Source of the DNA: Schizochytrium sp. CCTCC M209059 | Taxonomy: Eukaryota; Sar; Bigyra; Thraustochytrida; Thraustochytriidae | Assembly: GCA_000818945.1 (NCBI GenBank) | Contig: KN805391.1 | Coordinates: 117,834 to 181,833, forward strand | Direction: 5' to 3' | Length of the DNA: 64,000 bases | In this document: piece after piece, positions 19,447-29,800 of the stretch | Position numbering within the stretch: the stretch's first letter is position 1 | Layout: each line of letters opens with the position of its first letter | Program-made: the position numbers and the translations under genes | The notes under the pieces: model-generated | Seen by the model: the letters and a program-made list of their open reading frames with translations, nothing else | What the model was told of the DNA's origin: nothing | Database searches by the model: none

Positions 19447-20199
19447 ACTTGTGATTTGCATTCTTCGGGGCCTAGGCCAGGATTTTTATCGAATGGGCGA
19501 TGCATACGGCACAGCCTGGCGATTCATTTCTTTATTCTTTCTTTTTTCGCGCAAAGAATGCCTTTTGCTTATACTTTTAATGTGGACTTTGTTTGGCGAG
19601 AGGACATTTTGGGCAGGGGCCCAACGTCAGCGCTCGCAGATGCCGTCCTAAGCTTTGACCGCGCGTTTCGATACACGGGTAGTATGGCTATATCTTTTTC
19701 ATTGTGGAATGTGTATTTCTATTTTCTTCGCCTTCTCTCTCCCCTAAGAACTACGTCGACTTGCCACGTCTGACCTCTTGGCCTCTTTTGGTTCTATCTC
19801 CATTTCATATTTTTGGAAATAGCGTCTGACTGTAAGACGTTTTCCGGAGATATGGCAATATAGCCAATTAATTGCCTCGCCGGCGCGCAGGCTCGCTCCG
19901 CAGCCGCCTGGCTACCCGGAACACCTGGCGGCACGGCCGTGTAAGCCTTCGTCGTAAACTTGTGTCACCCCCCCTTCCCCCGCTTTTTTTCACCCCACGC
20001 GTCTAATTATCGACGATGGACCAGCGCAGAATCGTTGTTAGTCGGTTTTGCCTGCATTTTGCGATCTTGGTCTTCACGTTGGCAATCTTTGCCTTAATCT
20101 AGGTCTCTGTAGAGAAGCTAGCTCGCTTAGGCCCACCGTGTTGATAAGCGAAAAAGTCTTCATGACTTGCTTGGATGTCTTCCGTGCCAACGCCAGCAA
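19447..20199. other. Intergenic region, no gene seen
   Basis: Mixed composition, with short frames lacking any family resemblance. The end near 20099–20200 may be the decayed 3' continuation of the Snu114-like remnant. Confidence 0.45.
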
Positions 20200-20601
20200 G
20201 CGACTCGTCCTCAGGAATGAGTGTGTCGGCCTTGACGATAGATATGGTCCCCAAGACCTTCGATTAGGACCGAGTTACCCGCAAAAACCTGGTTCACGAG
20301 AATGCGGTGTCGCGCCTGGCACAAGCTCAGCGCGTCAATTGTGGCTAAGCTCATGTCATCCTGATCTGATGTGAGAAAAGCCTCGCCCAGGACGCGCACG
20401 CGCTGGCCGACGCGGAGCGATCCGCTGTATAGTTTGGCCAGCGCTCGGTAAAACGTTCCATCGGGTGAGGCCCGAACAGTCAGTTGCATCGATTACAAAG
20501 GTCTTGCCGCGACCATCCTCAAGTCCCATAGTCACCGGGCACGATTTGATTGGAAGTCGACGTTCTTGTTTGTCGCATCGCAATACCGAGGTGAGGTGCA
20601 C
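20200..20601 (-). pseudogene. Broken fragment of Snu114/EFTUD2-type spliceosomal GTPase
   Basis: Three minus-strand pieces line up in order with the U5 snRNP GTPase Snu114, an EF-2 relative. From 20601 to about 20490, KQERRLPIKSCPVTM corresponds to the switch region before G3. From 20489, in another frame, a domain II stretch includes LYSGSLRVGQRVRVLGE and VLIEGLGDH. After another shift near 20240, SIVKADTL continues the same domain. The rest of the GTPase domain between the first two pieces is missing, stop codons lie upstream, and there is no intron-sized gap to hide exons. It is therefore a relic or processed fragment, not a gene. A functional Snu114 should exist elsewhere in the genome. 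Confidence 0.75.
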
Positions 20602-20808
20602 GAGTATTCATGCGTTAGGTTAGTATACATGCGCATGGTCAGTAGGCTTACTCTGGCAGCTGGCCCTCGTTTGTCATTTTCCTCTTTTTTTTTTTCCAAA
20701 GTTCCTGTCTCTCTTGCCTTTGCGTCCGAAAATTGCTTTTCGCTCGCATTTTGCTTTCTGCCTCCCCCCCCCCGCTTTCACCCCCCATTTCCCTCCCTTC
20801 TTTTCTTT

Positions 20809-20818
20809 CTAGGCCTAG
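20809..20818. promoter_or_regulatory. CTAGGCCTAG palindrome, site 2
   Basis: Located 81 bases before the start codon of the TCAIM-like gene, immediately after a pyrimidine-rich run. Confidence 0.35.
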
Positions 20819-20898
20819 GAACACCTGCTTCGTGAATCAATCGATGAAGCAGAACCGCGGCGAGCAATGTTTGTATTCATTCCTCAAGGTTGAGGACG

Positions 20899-21978
20899 AT
20901 GAACGCGGCGGTGGCGCGATGGCGGCCGGCCCTGCGCTCGTTCTATAAGCGGTACGTTTATGCTGTGCCACGGCGGCGATGTCTGGGTCGGTTGGCCCGC
21001 CCTCGAAGCCAGGTCGCGGCGCGGTCGTCGTCGATTCTGCTCATGGCCACAGATTTTTCGTGATCTGGCGCACAAGACCCCAAAGGCCACGAGACAAAGC
21101 GGCGGCCGCGCAGGAAGGAGGAGGACTGACGCAGAAACGAATGCGACGGTGACACTCTGAACAGCGTGCATCCAGACCTCTTGGGCCGACTGCCAGACAA
21201 TGTTCGGGCAGAGAATCAGTCGTCTATGCAGGAGCTAGAAAGCCTCTTGGCGCAAAAGCCTTCTGAAGCGATCAAGCTGCGCTTTCACGTCGTGAGCCAA
21301 GACCGCGAAAGCGTGGCGAGCATCGCTTCGGCCACGTTTCGAGGCTCACTCTCGGACCAAGCGTGGAGAAAACAACTCGATGCTGGGCTCTCCGCCTTGC
21401 TCCGAGACGTGGTGATCCCCGAGCTCTTGCCAGAGCACGTTCGAGCCCGAGTAGAGCAAGCACGCATGAAAGCAGAGCACGAGAAACGACAAGAGGCCAA
21501 GAAAGAAAGCGTAGCGCAAGGGTGGACGCAGTTTCAAAAGGAATGGTTAGACGCTTCGGAACAATCGAAATTCAATCGACAGAAAGTCGCCGAGGAAACC
21601 GAAAAGGAGGCGATTGCTATGGGCATGTTTTGGCGCGAACCCATTTACAAAGACGGCTTTAGTAGCTCGTCTTCTCAAGCAATATCCAGGCTCATCGACC
21701 GCAATAGGGTGCGATGCTCAGAAGTTGTCGACCTGGACGATGGTCTCGAGTTCGCCATGGATACTTTGCGGCTGCTCGACCTGAAAACCCTGCGTACTCT
21801 TGAAACCGCGCTCATGGGAGACATCGTCCTCAACATTGCCGCTTCGGACGCCAAGACGTTCTACAAGGGTCAGCTCATTCAGCTCAGCCTCCGACTTTCT
21901 CCAGAACGTGCTGCGCGCTACGTGACGGACGTCGTCGATCACTTTGTCATGGTGCACGAGGAGTCGATGCGGGCCTGA
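20899..21978 (+). CDS. TCAIM-like mitochondrial protein (DUF4460), one intron
   Basis: Exon 1 is 20899–20951, intron 20952–21164 (donor GTACGT, acceptor ACAG), exon 2 21165–21978; the product has 288 residues. Splicing joins ALRSFYKR to VHPDLLGRLPDN. This recreates the J-domain-like opening of the DUF4460 family (animal TCAIM), whose members show ALRPFYFAVHPD at this point. Neither exon alone has that motif, and exon 2 has no ATG until 21226. The arginine-rich, acid-free start (MNAAVARWRPALR) looks like a mitochondrial presequence. A charged coiled-coil part (about 95–155) and a C-terminal helical region follow. It is shorter than animal TCAIM (about 500 residues). Molecular function is unknown. 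Confidence 0.8.
20952..21164 (+). other. Spliceosomal intron, 213 nt
   Basis: It begins GTACGT and ends ACAG, with a branch-like CTGAC about 40 bases before the acceptor. It interrupts an arginine codon (CG|C). Removal restores a conserved protein motif. Confidence 0.8.
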
Positions 21979-22380
21979 CAATCTTGTTCTACGTCACACG
22001 CAGATCCGAATTACCACACAATGAATGTATTTTATCATTTTTGTTCTCGAGGCAGGCCGCCCAGAGCTCTTTGCACTCAATTATAAGCAGCAAGAGCGAG
22101 TCCGTTGAAATAAAAAGAGCAAAACGGTGTGTACCGCGGATCTCAGCGCTTTAGTAAAATAGACTAAAAATAAAGGGAAAGGCAAGGCAAGGGAAGGCAA
22201 GGCCTCTTGCGCCGCTCAGTCAGCAGTGCAAGAGGCGAGGTGCCTTTGCGCGCGCCGCGCGCGCGCGCGCGGTTTTTTGCCCTCGCCTAAGAAGCAGTCG
22301 GAAGCGACACAAGCTTTTGCGAACCAAAAAGTTCGTTCATCGAGTAGCTTTCGATCTACTCCAAAGTAGCCACGCAAGAC
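21979..22380. other. Intergenic region with GC-alternating tract
   Basis: No gene. It contains a GGCAA pentamer array at 22175–22204 and a run of alternating G and C at about 22250–22271 that could adopt Z-DNA, both in the presumed promoter of the IQ-motif gene. Confidence 0.55.
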
Positions 22381-24399
22381 ATGGCGCTCGAGCGAGCGCT
22401 CGAGGAGGCGCAGCGCAAGAAGAGCGGCTTTGTGCGGGCCGAGGCTGGATTCCACGCCGAACTCTTGCCCACATGGGGTGGCAATGCCAAGGACATTTTG
22501 GATCAACCAAAGTGTTGGTCAAGTAGGGGAATCACAGAAAAATTACGTGGCAGCGATAAAGCTCAAAAGCTTGCAATCCGTACGGGACTGCGTACCGACG
22601 ATGCACATAACAACCAAGAGAGCAATCAGTCTAGTACACGACGACAAAACGGGAGCAAGAGAAGCGTGACAGATGGTAAAAGTTCCGCCCCCCCGGGCCC
22701 CAAATCCTTGCCCGCATCTATTGCCAACGCCACAGGTCAAAGCGCAAATGTGCTCGACGAGGACGAGGTGAGAGAACGCTACGCGGCAGGCCCGGTAAAA
22801 CGGGTCGAGAAAAAGTTTGAGGAATTGCGGCAGGACCCAGGACGACACCACGCACTCCTACAAAAGATTGCCAGAGTCCGCAGGGAACAGCGACCGACTC
22901 TTGCCTATGGAAGAAGCCATGTCGTCGAGAACAAGTGGCTCTGCGACGATCGCGAGACGTGTATTGCACATTGGCGCGAACTTGCCGACCTCCGCGCTCG
23001 CATAGCAAACGCCGAAACCAAACGAGACAAGATTCAGCTGCTTGCTCTATGGCCTTCGCCACCAGAAGAGAACCAAAGCGCGGAAAGGAGACTAGCGCGA
23101 ATATCGGATCGAGCTGCCGGAACGGCGGACCGAATCGAAGACGCACGCCGGCGAAGAGACGAGCTCGAGATAGAGCGTGAGCAGGAGCTCATGTACCTGA
23201 CAAATCGCCGCGAAGTAACTGCAGACCTCAAAAAGCGTGTCGAGCGCGCCATGCGACTTCGCGAGGCGCTGTGCAAGCTAGTCGTCATGGCAAAAGCCGG
23301 GAGTGCACTAAGCAGTCGACTAAGTGCGACTCAAATGGAGAACACTGAGCGGCGACGCATGGTCCTTGCTGCAGCAGCGATCCAGCGACGCTGGAAGGAC
23401 ACCAAGGCTTCTGCGGTGGGGGCGCAGTATCGTGATGCAGTCCGGGTTGTGCGAAAATTCGCGGTCAGGAGCGCTGCGGTCCGTCGTCGTCGCAAGACAG
23501 AGAATGCCGCCAATATGATTTACTGGTTCTTGACCGCGTATGAGAATGCAAACTTTCAGATGGTTATGCGCAACTATCGCTATCGCGTCGTAAATTGCCA
23601 GCGGTATTTTCGTTCGTACGTGCAGAGCACGCGCTCTCGCATTCGAACACTGACTATGCTGTGGGACAAAGTCGAACGGGAAATGATCAAAGCAGAGCGC
23701 TCGCGGGCCATTGCGGCAGTGCGCAAATCGCGATCCAAGGAAGGCTCCTCTGCATCTCCTTTATCGACGTTTCGTCGCGGGACCGATCGAAGCATTGCTC
23801 GAGCACCAACGGTTTCCGGGGGGATGGGAACGAGTTCTGCTTCGCTCGCGATTGGGAATGCTGGCATACCCGGAACGCTTTCGCGACACCAGACCGCGAA
23901 AACGAGAGCGTCCCGCGTACAAGGAAGCGAGACGTCGCTTTTGTCGGGCGTCGCTGCGCAACTCTCGGAGCAGGCTTCGACGCGCTCGACGCTTTGCAAC
24001 ACTTCGGCGGGGGCGCTTGCTGCAGCTATGGACCTCGGCATGCACGTGCCACGCAAGGTTCCCAAGGAGATTCGTAGACGTATCATCAAGGAGCACCTCG
24101 AGCAACTACGCGCTCAGTTCAAGGAACAATGGAAAAAATTCTGCCGTTCTCGCAATAATGTCGCTGCGGAGGCACGCTTTGTGACGGTCGAAGATGTACG
24201 CACGGCCGTGCAAGCGGTCTCACCGACAGAGCTTGACTTGATGCTTGCGAAAAAAGGCGAAGACTCCGAGACAGAGCAGCGTCCACCTCTGTTCAAAGTC
24301 TTCTCGAATACAACCGAAAAGGTCATGCTCGATCTTATTGAGCGTGGACGTGCGATCGTGGAAGATCAATTTCTGGACGTTCTCAGCGAGGAGCCATGA
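22381..24399 (+). CDS. IQ-motif, coiled-coil protein of unknown function
   Basis: A 672-residue basic protein. Residues about 135–310 are highly charged and helical, with alternating Arg and Glu typical of coiled coils. An IQ-like calmodulin-binding motif AAIQRRWKDT lies near residue 335, followed by further arginine-rich helices (IYWFLTAYENANFQMVMRNYRYR; NCQRYFRSYVQ) that may be degenerate IQ repeats. Residues about 455–550 are low-complexity Ser/Thr-rich. The C-terminal part (VPKEIRRRIIKEHLEQLRAQFKEQW onward) looks folded. IQ plus coiled-coil proteins are frequent in flagellar axonemes, which would suit the meckelin gene nearby, but I do not recognise the family. The ATG at 22381 begins the continuous frame. 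Confidence 0.75.
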   Translation: MALERALEEAQRKKSGFVRAEAGFHAELLPTWGGNAKDILDQPKCWSSRGITEKLRGSDKAQKLAIRTGLRTDDAHNNQESNQSSTRRQNGSKRSVTDGKSSAPPGPKSLPASIANATGQSANVLDEDEVRERYAAGPVKRVEKKFEELRQDPGRHHALLQKIARVRREQRPTLAYGRSHVVENKWLCDDRETCIAHWRELADLRARIANAETKRDKIQLLALWPSPPEENQSAERRLARISDRAAGTADRIEDARRRRDELEIEREQELMYLTNRREVTADLKKRVERAMRLREALCKLVVMAKAGSALSSRLSATQMENTERRRMVLAAAAIQRRWKDTKASAVGAQYRDAVRVVRKFAVRSAAVRRRRKTENAANMIYWFLTAYENANFQMVMRNYRYRVVNCQRYFRSYVQSTRSRIRTLTMLWDKVEREMIKAERSRAIAAVRKSRSKEGSSASPLSTFRRGTDRSIARAPTVSGGMGTSSASLAIGNAGIPGTLSRHQTAKTRASRVQGSETSLLSGVAAQLSEQASTRSTLCNTSAGALAAAMDLGMHVPRKVPKEIRRRIIKEHLEQLRAQFKEQWKKFCRSRNNVAAEARFVTVEDVRTAVQAVSPTELDLMLAKKGEDSETEQRPPLFKVFSNTTEKVMLDLIERGRAIVEDQFLDVLSEEP

Positions 24400-24787
24400 C
24401 CTCTGAATACCTACTTACCTTTTAAGAAAATACAAACAAAAAACAAGCAAACAAGCCATGAAATGAAATGAAGTGAAATGATCGCAGATTTTCTTTGGTC
24501 GAAATATAACGTCAAAGTGCTCAGCGAGGCTCCACCCCGTCTAATCATCATGGGACTTTGCTTTTTATTGTTGTTCTTTATTTGGAAGAGGGGAATGGTA
24601 GGCAGAGCTCAACAGGAAGAGACGTTCAATACACGACTGAACATTTGCCCTACTTTGCCAGCTTCTTCTAAAATACACACACACATACTACGGACATACA
24701 TACACTGAAGAAGGTAATAGACGGGACAATTCTTGATTTTTATTCACCAACTCATCAAAGCTCCCTCCAGGGAGCAGCTTGCTCAGC
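24400..24787. other. Convergent 3' region
   Basis: It holds the 3' ends of two convergent genes. A 76-residue frame at 24478–24708 has one hydrophobic segment but no homology I can see and an ATG set in an AAATG repeat. I do not call it. Confidence 0.5.
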
Positions 24788-25783
24788 TTACATGACAACG
24801 CACTTGCCAGCGCTCTTGACAGGAATGCGCTCAGCCTTGACGATTTCATCGTAAACACGTGTATACGCTTGGTAGTATGCACCGTTGTCCTTGACTTTAG
24901 GCCAAAGAATAAACGTAATGACAGGCGCTGGAATCTTGGCATACTTTTTCATCCACATACGGCGGTCGGCCTCATCGAGAGGACGAAGAAGGTTACCGAG
25001 GAAGATGGGCTTGATGGTCTTGGTGATTTTTGCCTCGAGAGCAGAGGCTTCTTTCTTGGTAAAATTTGCGCGAAAAAGAGGCAGGCCAATATCTTCCTCC
25101 TCCTGGAGATGGGCGCGCATCTCTGCGTTGAAGGCTCTCGCGGTCGCGGAAAGGGTTGCGCGGAGCGGCTCGAGTTCCTCGCCGGGGCGATTCTCCTTGA
25201 TGGCCGCCGACAGCGCCTTGATCTCTTCGCCCGTGCGCTCCATCAGGGACATGAGCGTCTTGTGGTCGGCGGTCAACTTTTCGGGGACTGTAACGCGATC
25301 TTTCATGGCTGGGAAGAAGATTTCCTCCTCGTGGTCATGGTGCTCGTGGATGATGTGGCGGATGTGCTCAAACCATTCCATGAGATTGTCTCCCATCCAC
25401 GGCTGCATCTTCCCTGCGGCAATGTGAGCCGGGATCGTCTCCTCCACGAGCCGCAGCAGGTCGTCGAGGTCGAGCCTGATCGCATTGTGTGAGACCACCC
25501 AGCCGTCGTACTTTACCGGGTACTTTTCCCAGCCGGGGAGAGGCTTCGTCGCCTCGTCCGCGGGCGCCTCCGCCGCGGTGGGCACGGCCTCTTCGTTCTC
25601 CGTGGCGGAGACTGCCTCCGCCTCCGCCTCCGCCGCGGGCGGGGCCGTCGCCGTCACCGTCGCCGTCGCCGCGCCTTCCTCGACCTTGACCTCCTCCGTC
25701 GCGGCCGCCTGCTCCTCCTCCTTGGCCGGGATCGCCTTGGCGTCTACGCCCGCCGCCTCGCTGTTCTCCTTGCTCGCAAGCAT
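24788..25783 (-). CDS. Hemerythrin-like (HHE) protein with C-terminal CaaX box
   Basis: A 331-residue protein. Residues 1–80 are Ala/Glu/Val-rich and probably disordered. Residues about 95–260 form a hemerythrin/HHE cation-binding bundle: His in SHNAIRLDLDDLL, then HIIHEHHDHEEEIFFP, then DHKTLM, then EMRAHLQEEED. These His and carboxylate positions would hold a di-iron centre. The last four residues are CVVM preceded by a basic stretch, a canonical CaaX prenylation signal (Met favours farnesyl). A membrane-tethered iron or oxygen/NO sensor, or an iron store, is therefore suggested. The start is the ATG at 25783, about 120 bases downstream of a pentamer array. Binding state and partners are unknown. 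Confidence 0.85.
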   Translation of the reverse strand: MLASKENSEAAGVDAKAIPAKEEEQAAATEEVKVEEGAATATVTATAPPAAEAEAEAVSATENEEAVPTAAEAPADEATKPLPGWEKYPVKYDGWVVSHNAIRLDLDDLLRLVEETIPAHIAAGKMQPWMGDNLMEWFEHIRHIIHEHHDHEEEIFFPAMKDRVTVPEKLTADHKTLMSLMERTGEEIKALSAAIKENRPGEELEPLRATLSATARAFNAEMRAHLQEEEDIGLPLFRANFTKKEASALEAKITKTIKPIFLGNLLRPLDEADRRMWMKKYAKIPAPVITFILWPKVKDNGAYYQAYTRVYDEIVKAERIPVKSAGKCVVM

Positions 25784-25902
25784 CCTATCCTCCTGCCGTC
25801 GCTCCTCCCCTCCTCGCCCGCGTCTCCGCCGTCGTCCAGCTCGTCCAGCTCCTGCCCCTCGTCCAGCTCCCCGCGCGCCTTATCATTACAGGTCTGCCTG
25901 CA

Positions 25903-25962
25903 CGCGATGCGATGCAATGCGATGCGGTGCCACGCGACGCGACGCGACGCGACGCGAAGCGA
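25903..25962 (-). repeat. Pentamer array (GCATC, then GCGTC) upstream of the HHE gene
   Basis: On the coding strand, GCGTC units are followed by GCATC/GCATT units, 120 bases before the ATG. Confidence 0.85.
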
Positions 25963-26117
25963 CTAATACAATAATACAGTGCGACGCCGCCGGGACGGCC
26001 GCGACCAACACGCGGCCAACGCGTCTCTTCCCCTGCGGGACGCGGTCTCTTCGTCCCGAACCGACGCGCCGGCTGTGGGCCCCACACCCTCCACACCCAG
26101 CTCTGGCCAACGGCCNN

Positions 26118-26739
26118 NNNNNNNNNNNNNNNNNNNNNNNNNNNNNNNNNNNNNNNNNNNNNNNNNNNNNNNNNNNNNNNNNNNNNNNNNNNNNNNNNNN
26201 NNNNNNNNNNNNNNNNNNNNNNNNNNNNNNNNNNNNNNNNNNNNNNNNNNNNNNNNNNNNNNNNNNNNNNNNNNNNNNNNNNNNNNNNNNNNNNNNNNNN
26301 NNNNNNNNNNNNNNNNNNNNNNNNNNNNNNNNNNNNNNNNNNNNNNNNNNNNNNNNNNNNNNNNNNNNNNNNNNNNNNNNNNNNNNNNNNNNNNNNNNNN
26401 NNNNNNNNNNNNNNNNNNNNNNNNNNNNNNNNNNNNNNNNNNNNNNNNNNNNNNNNNNNNNNNNNNNNNNNNNNNNNNNNNNNNNNNNNNNNNNNNNNNN
26501 NNNNNNNNNNNNNNNNNNNNNNNNNNNNNNNNNNNNNNNNNNNNNNNNNNNNNNNNNNNNNNNNNNNNNNNNNNNNNNNNNNNNNNNNNNNNNNNNNNNN
26601 NNNNNNNNNNNNNNNNNNNNNNNNNNNNNNNNNNNNNNNNNNNNNNNNNNNNNNNNNNNNNNNNNNNNNNNNNNNNNNNNNNNNNNNNNNNNNNNNNNNN
26701 NNNNNNNNNNNNNNNNNNNNNNNNNNNNNNNNNNNNNNN
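26118..26739. other. Assembly gap (622 N)
   Basis: Unresolved bases between the HHE gene promoter and the 3' end of the NACHT–WD40 gene. Apparent frames crossing it are meaningless. Confidence 1.
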
Positions 26740-26803
26740 GGGGGTATTTGATCTGTTTTGCTTTCCGAGAATGAGCCCGCCACCCAAACGCCTGGCGACC
26801 TAA

Positions 26804-29800
26804 CTAAGGCTGGAGCGAGAAACAGGCGATGCCAGAGTTGTGAAAGGCAACGGCGATGTTCAAGCGCGTTGCACGCGTGCGCGAACGGCGGAGCGAGAGA
26901 CGTTTCGATGAAGATCGAGACTTTGACTGCTGCAAAAAAAGAATGCAGTTGGCTTGCCCAACATATGGGGACGCATCGATACGCCCAATGGACTCCAGGG
27001 AGGTGGTGAAGCATGTGGGCGCCTCATCAGCAACGTAATGCCAAATCTCAAAAGAACCGTCCATGAGCGTGGCGACAAAATGCTCGCCATCTGGCGCCGT
27101 CGCCACGTTCGTGTAGCCAACATGACTCTGAGAGGCGCGAAGAATGACAGGTTCACAGTCCTCGGCAGCGACGTCGGCCCACCAAAGGAGACCTCCGTCC
27201 TCGCTCCCTGTGACAGCCGCGGTGGACGATAAAAACGAACAGGCAGGAACCCAGTCCTTGTGTGCCTTGGCATGCGCGACGGCGAGGTCCTGCGTCTCGA
27301 TGTTCCAGACACGTACGCCGCGATCCCGCCCCGTGCTCAACAGAAAACTTTCGGGCGTCGTACTCAGCGAAAGCCTTAGCACAGCGCCCACGTGGCCCTT
27401 GAGTGTGCCGATGATGTTCTCTCCCTTTAGGTCGACGAGGTAAATTTTCCAGTCCTCACCTGCAATTGCCGCGGTATCTGAAGACGGGACGACGACAATG
27501 TCGTTAAGCTCATCCTCACAAATCTTCATCACCAAAGAGAACTCACGGCTTGTAGACGCGGAGGCCTGTAGGTCAAGCGTTCGCAAGCTGCCATCATGCG
27601 ACACGATGGCGAGCCCTTTGCCAGCATAGCAAGACGCAATTCCCGGAACCCAGGAACGGGTGGCGGACTCTGAGACGCGGATGGTCTCCGTCGCCCCCGA
27701 GGCGTGCGTCAGGGTCACCGTGCCATCAGTCCATCCACACACGAGGACTTCGCCGATCTGGGCGATACAAATGGCTCGGTAGTCCGCAACAGCTTTAGCA
27801 TCAGAGGCAAGCTTGCTTGCCCACGTGCGCACCACATCGCGCTTGGCGGAAGCCCGGACCTCCTTTTCTTTGGAAGACTTTGCAAGCATGCTTTGGTCGC
27901 GCGCCCACGTAGAAGGTTCGACATCCCAGATGCAAGCCGTGTTGTCGAACGAGACCGTCACGAGCGACTGACGTGAGCAGGAGAGCGCCATCGTCCGGCA
28001 GGAGCGCGAGTGCGCGTCAAATACCCGCAAAAGGGACCCGGTATCCATATCCCATGCACGGCAAGTGTTATCGTCGGAAGAGGAGAACACAATAAGTTTC
28101 GAGTCGTCGCCAGTCAATGCGCCGCCCGTGTGCACAGTAATGCCTCGGAGATCACCCGTGTGTCCCTGAAGACGATGTAGCAGAGTGCCGTCGGTGAGGT
28201 CCCAAATGTGGACGCACAAGTCTTCACAAGCGCCAGCGAGGTAGCGACGCTGCGTTTCCGGCCGCCAGAAACAGTGTACGCCATTGAAAGGTTTGGATCC
28301 AACGCCGAGCACGTAGATTTGCGTACAAGGCTCATTCCAGACATCATCGGTGCGCCAAACGCGGACATCTGTGTTCGACCCGGCAATGACGAACACGGGC
28401 GCGCGCTCCGAAGTCGGCGCGGCGATTTCGGTGGCATACGAAGCATCGACGCAATTGATGCCATAAGTAGAATCTGTCAACGTGTGGAGCAGACGTGGCT
28501 CGCCGCTGGCATCCGTACCTTGAAGCGCGGGAATGTGCCAGACCTTGACGTCTGTGGCCTTAGACCCACTGACGAGGAGAGGAAGAGGGTGACGCGTGTG
28601 TTCGTCATCATCGACGCCGGACCGGACTGGGGAGACCATGTAGACCCAGTGGTCATGCGCGTCCTGAATATCCTGTACCATGGTGCCCGAGTCGGCGTTC
28701 CACACGCGAATACAGCCACCATAAAAGCCCGAGACGAGGAAGGACGCCGCGCTGCCGACGGGTCTGTGAACAGCAAAGCGCGTCGCGCCGCCAACGTCAG
28801 CCTTGCGATTAAGCGTCTGCATGAGCTGTCCCGTGCGAAACTCCCAGATCTTGAGCTCTCCATCTGCCGCGCCCGTGGCAAAGCGATCAGCATCGATTGT
28901 CCGCACAAAATAGGGATTCTTGCGATGGACCACAAAACTCATTTTCAGGTCCCCGTCGCCTGACGTCAGAACAGGCTCGAGGCTCGTAAATTCTCCCACT
29001 GCACGTTGGTGAATGCTTTGCACAGCCTTGAAAAGGCCAAAGAGATGAACGTCCTCTGAAGTGGTGGAGACTGCAAGGCGGTTCCAGAGCTGTTCGGCGA
29101 GGCAACCAGGCTGACGCGAGACGGATGGCAGCGAGAGCAGGATGCTGCGCGTCAGCACGTGAAGTTGGCGCCGCGCCGACTCGTCAAAGACCGGATCTTC
29201 GCTAGCGAGCACAATTTGTTCAATGACGTCGGCGAGTGCAGAGCCGCGTGCGGCAGCTTGCAAAAAGCTAAAGTCAAAGGCCACCCTCAAAAGATCGAGC
29301 TTGGTCTCTGGCGGCCCGAGACGCGTCTGGTACACGAGCTCGCGCAACACACGAACGTTCGGTTTCTCTTCGAGGCCAATAAGTGGGGGCTGTGCCAGAA
29401 TCATGCGATCGGCCGAGAGAATAATGTCATCCCCATTGACCTTGTGGTCAAGAGCGAATTCTTGCTGCGAGGCCCGGTTACCAAAGTAGGCCGCCAGCTC
29501 AGCATGGCGACTTGCATAGCGGCGCTCCGCCTGCTCACGAAACTGCCGATGAAACCACGCCTTTGTGTTGCCGGTTTTGCGCACAAGAAAAGGCTCAAGG
29601 TCCGAAAGGAGGCGCGTGACAACAAGTGGCGGAACTCGCGGAACGGGCGGCACCCACCACCGAAAGACGGAATCAAGAACCTCGTTGTGCAGCGAAAGAA
29701 GATCTTCGAGCTCTGGTTGGGAGAGGCCGTCGCGTGCGCTTGTGAGAAATCCGAGGGCCACCTGGGTGAAGAGCACTCCGTGTTTTTGCTCAAGGTCCTC

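Noticed and set aside
24478..24708. 76-residue frame with one hydrophobic segment
   Set aside because: Lies in a convergent 3' region, starts in an AAATG simple repeat, and has no homology I can see. Kept only as a remote possibility.
25485..27014. Long frames on both strands across the N gap
   Set aside because: They are open only because Ns are not stops.
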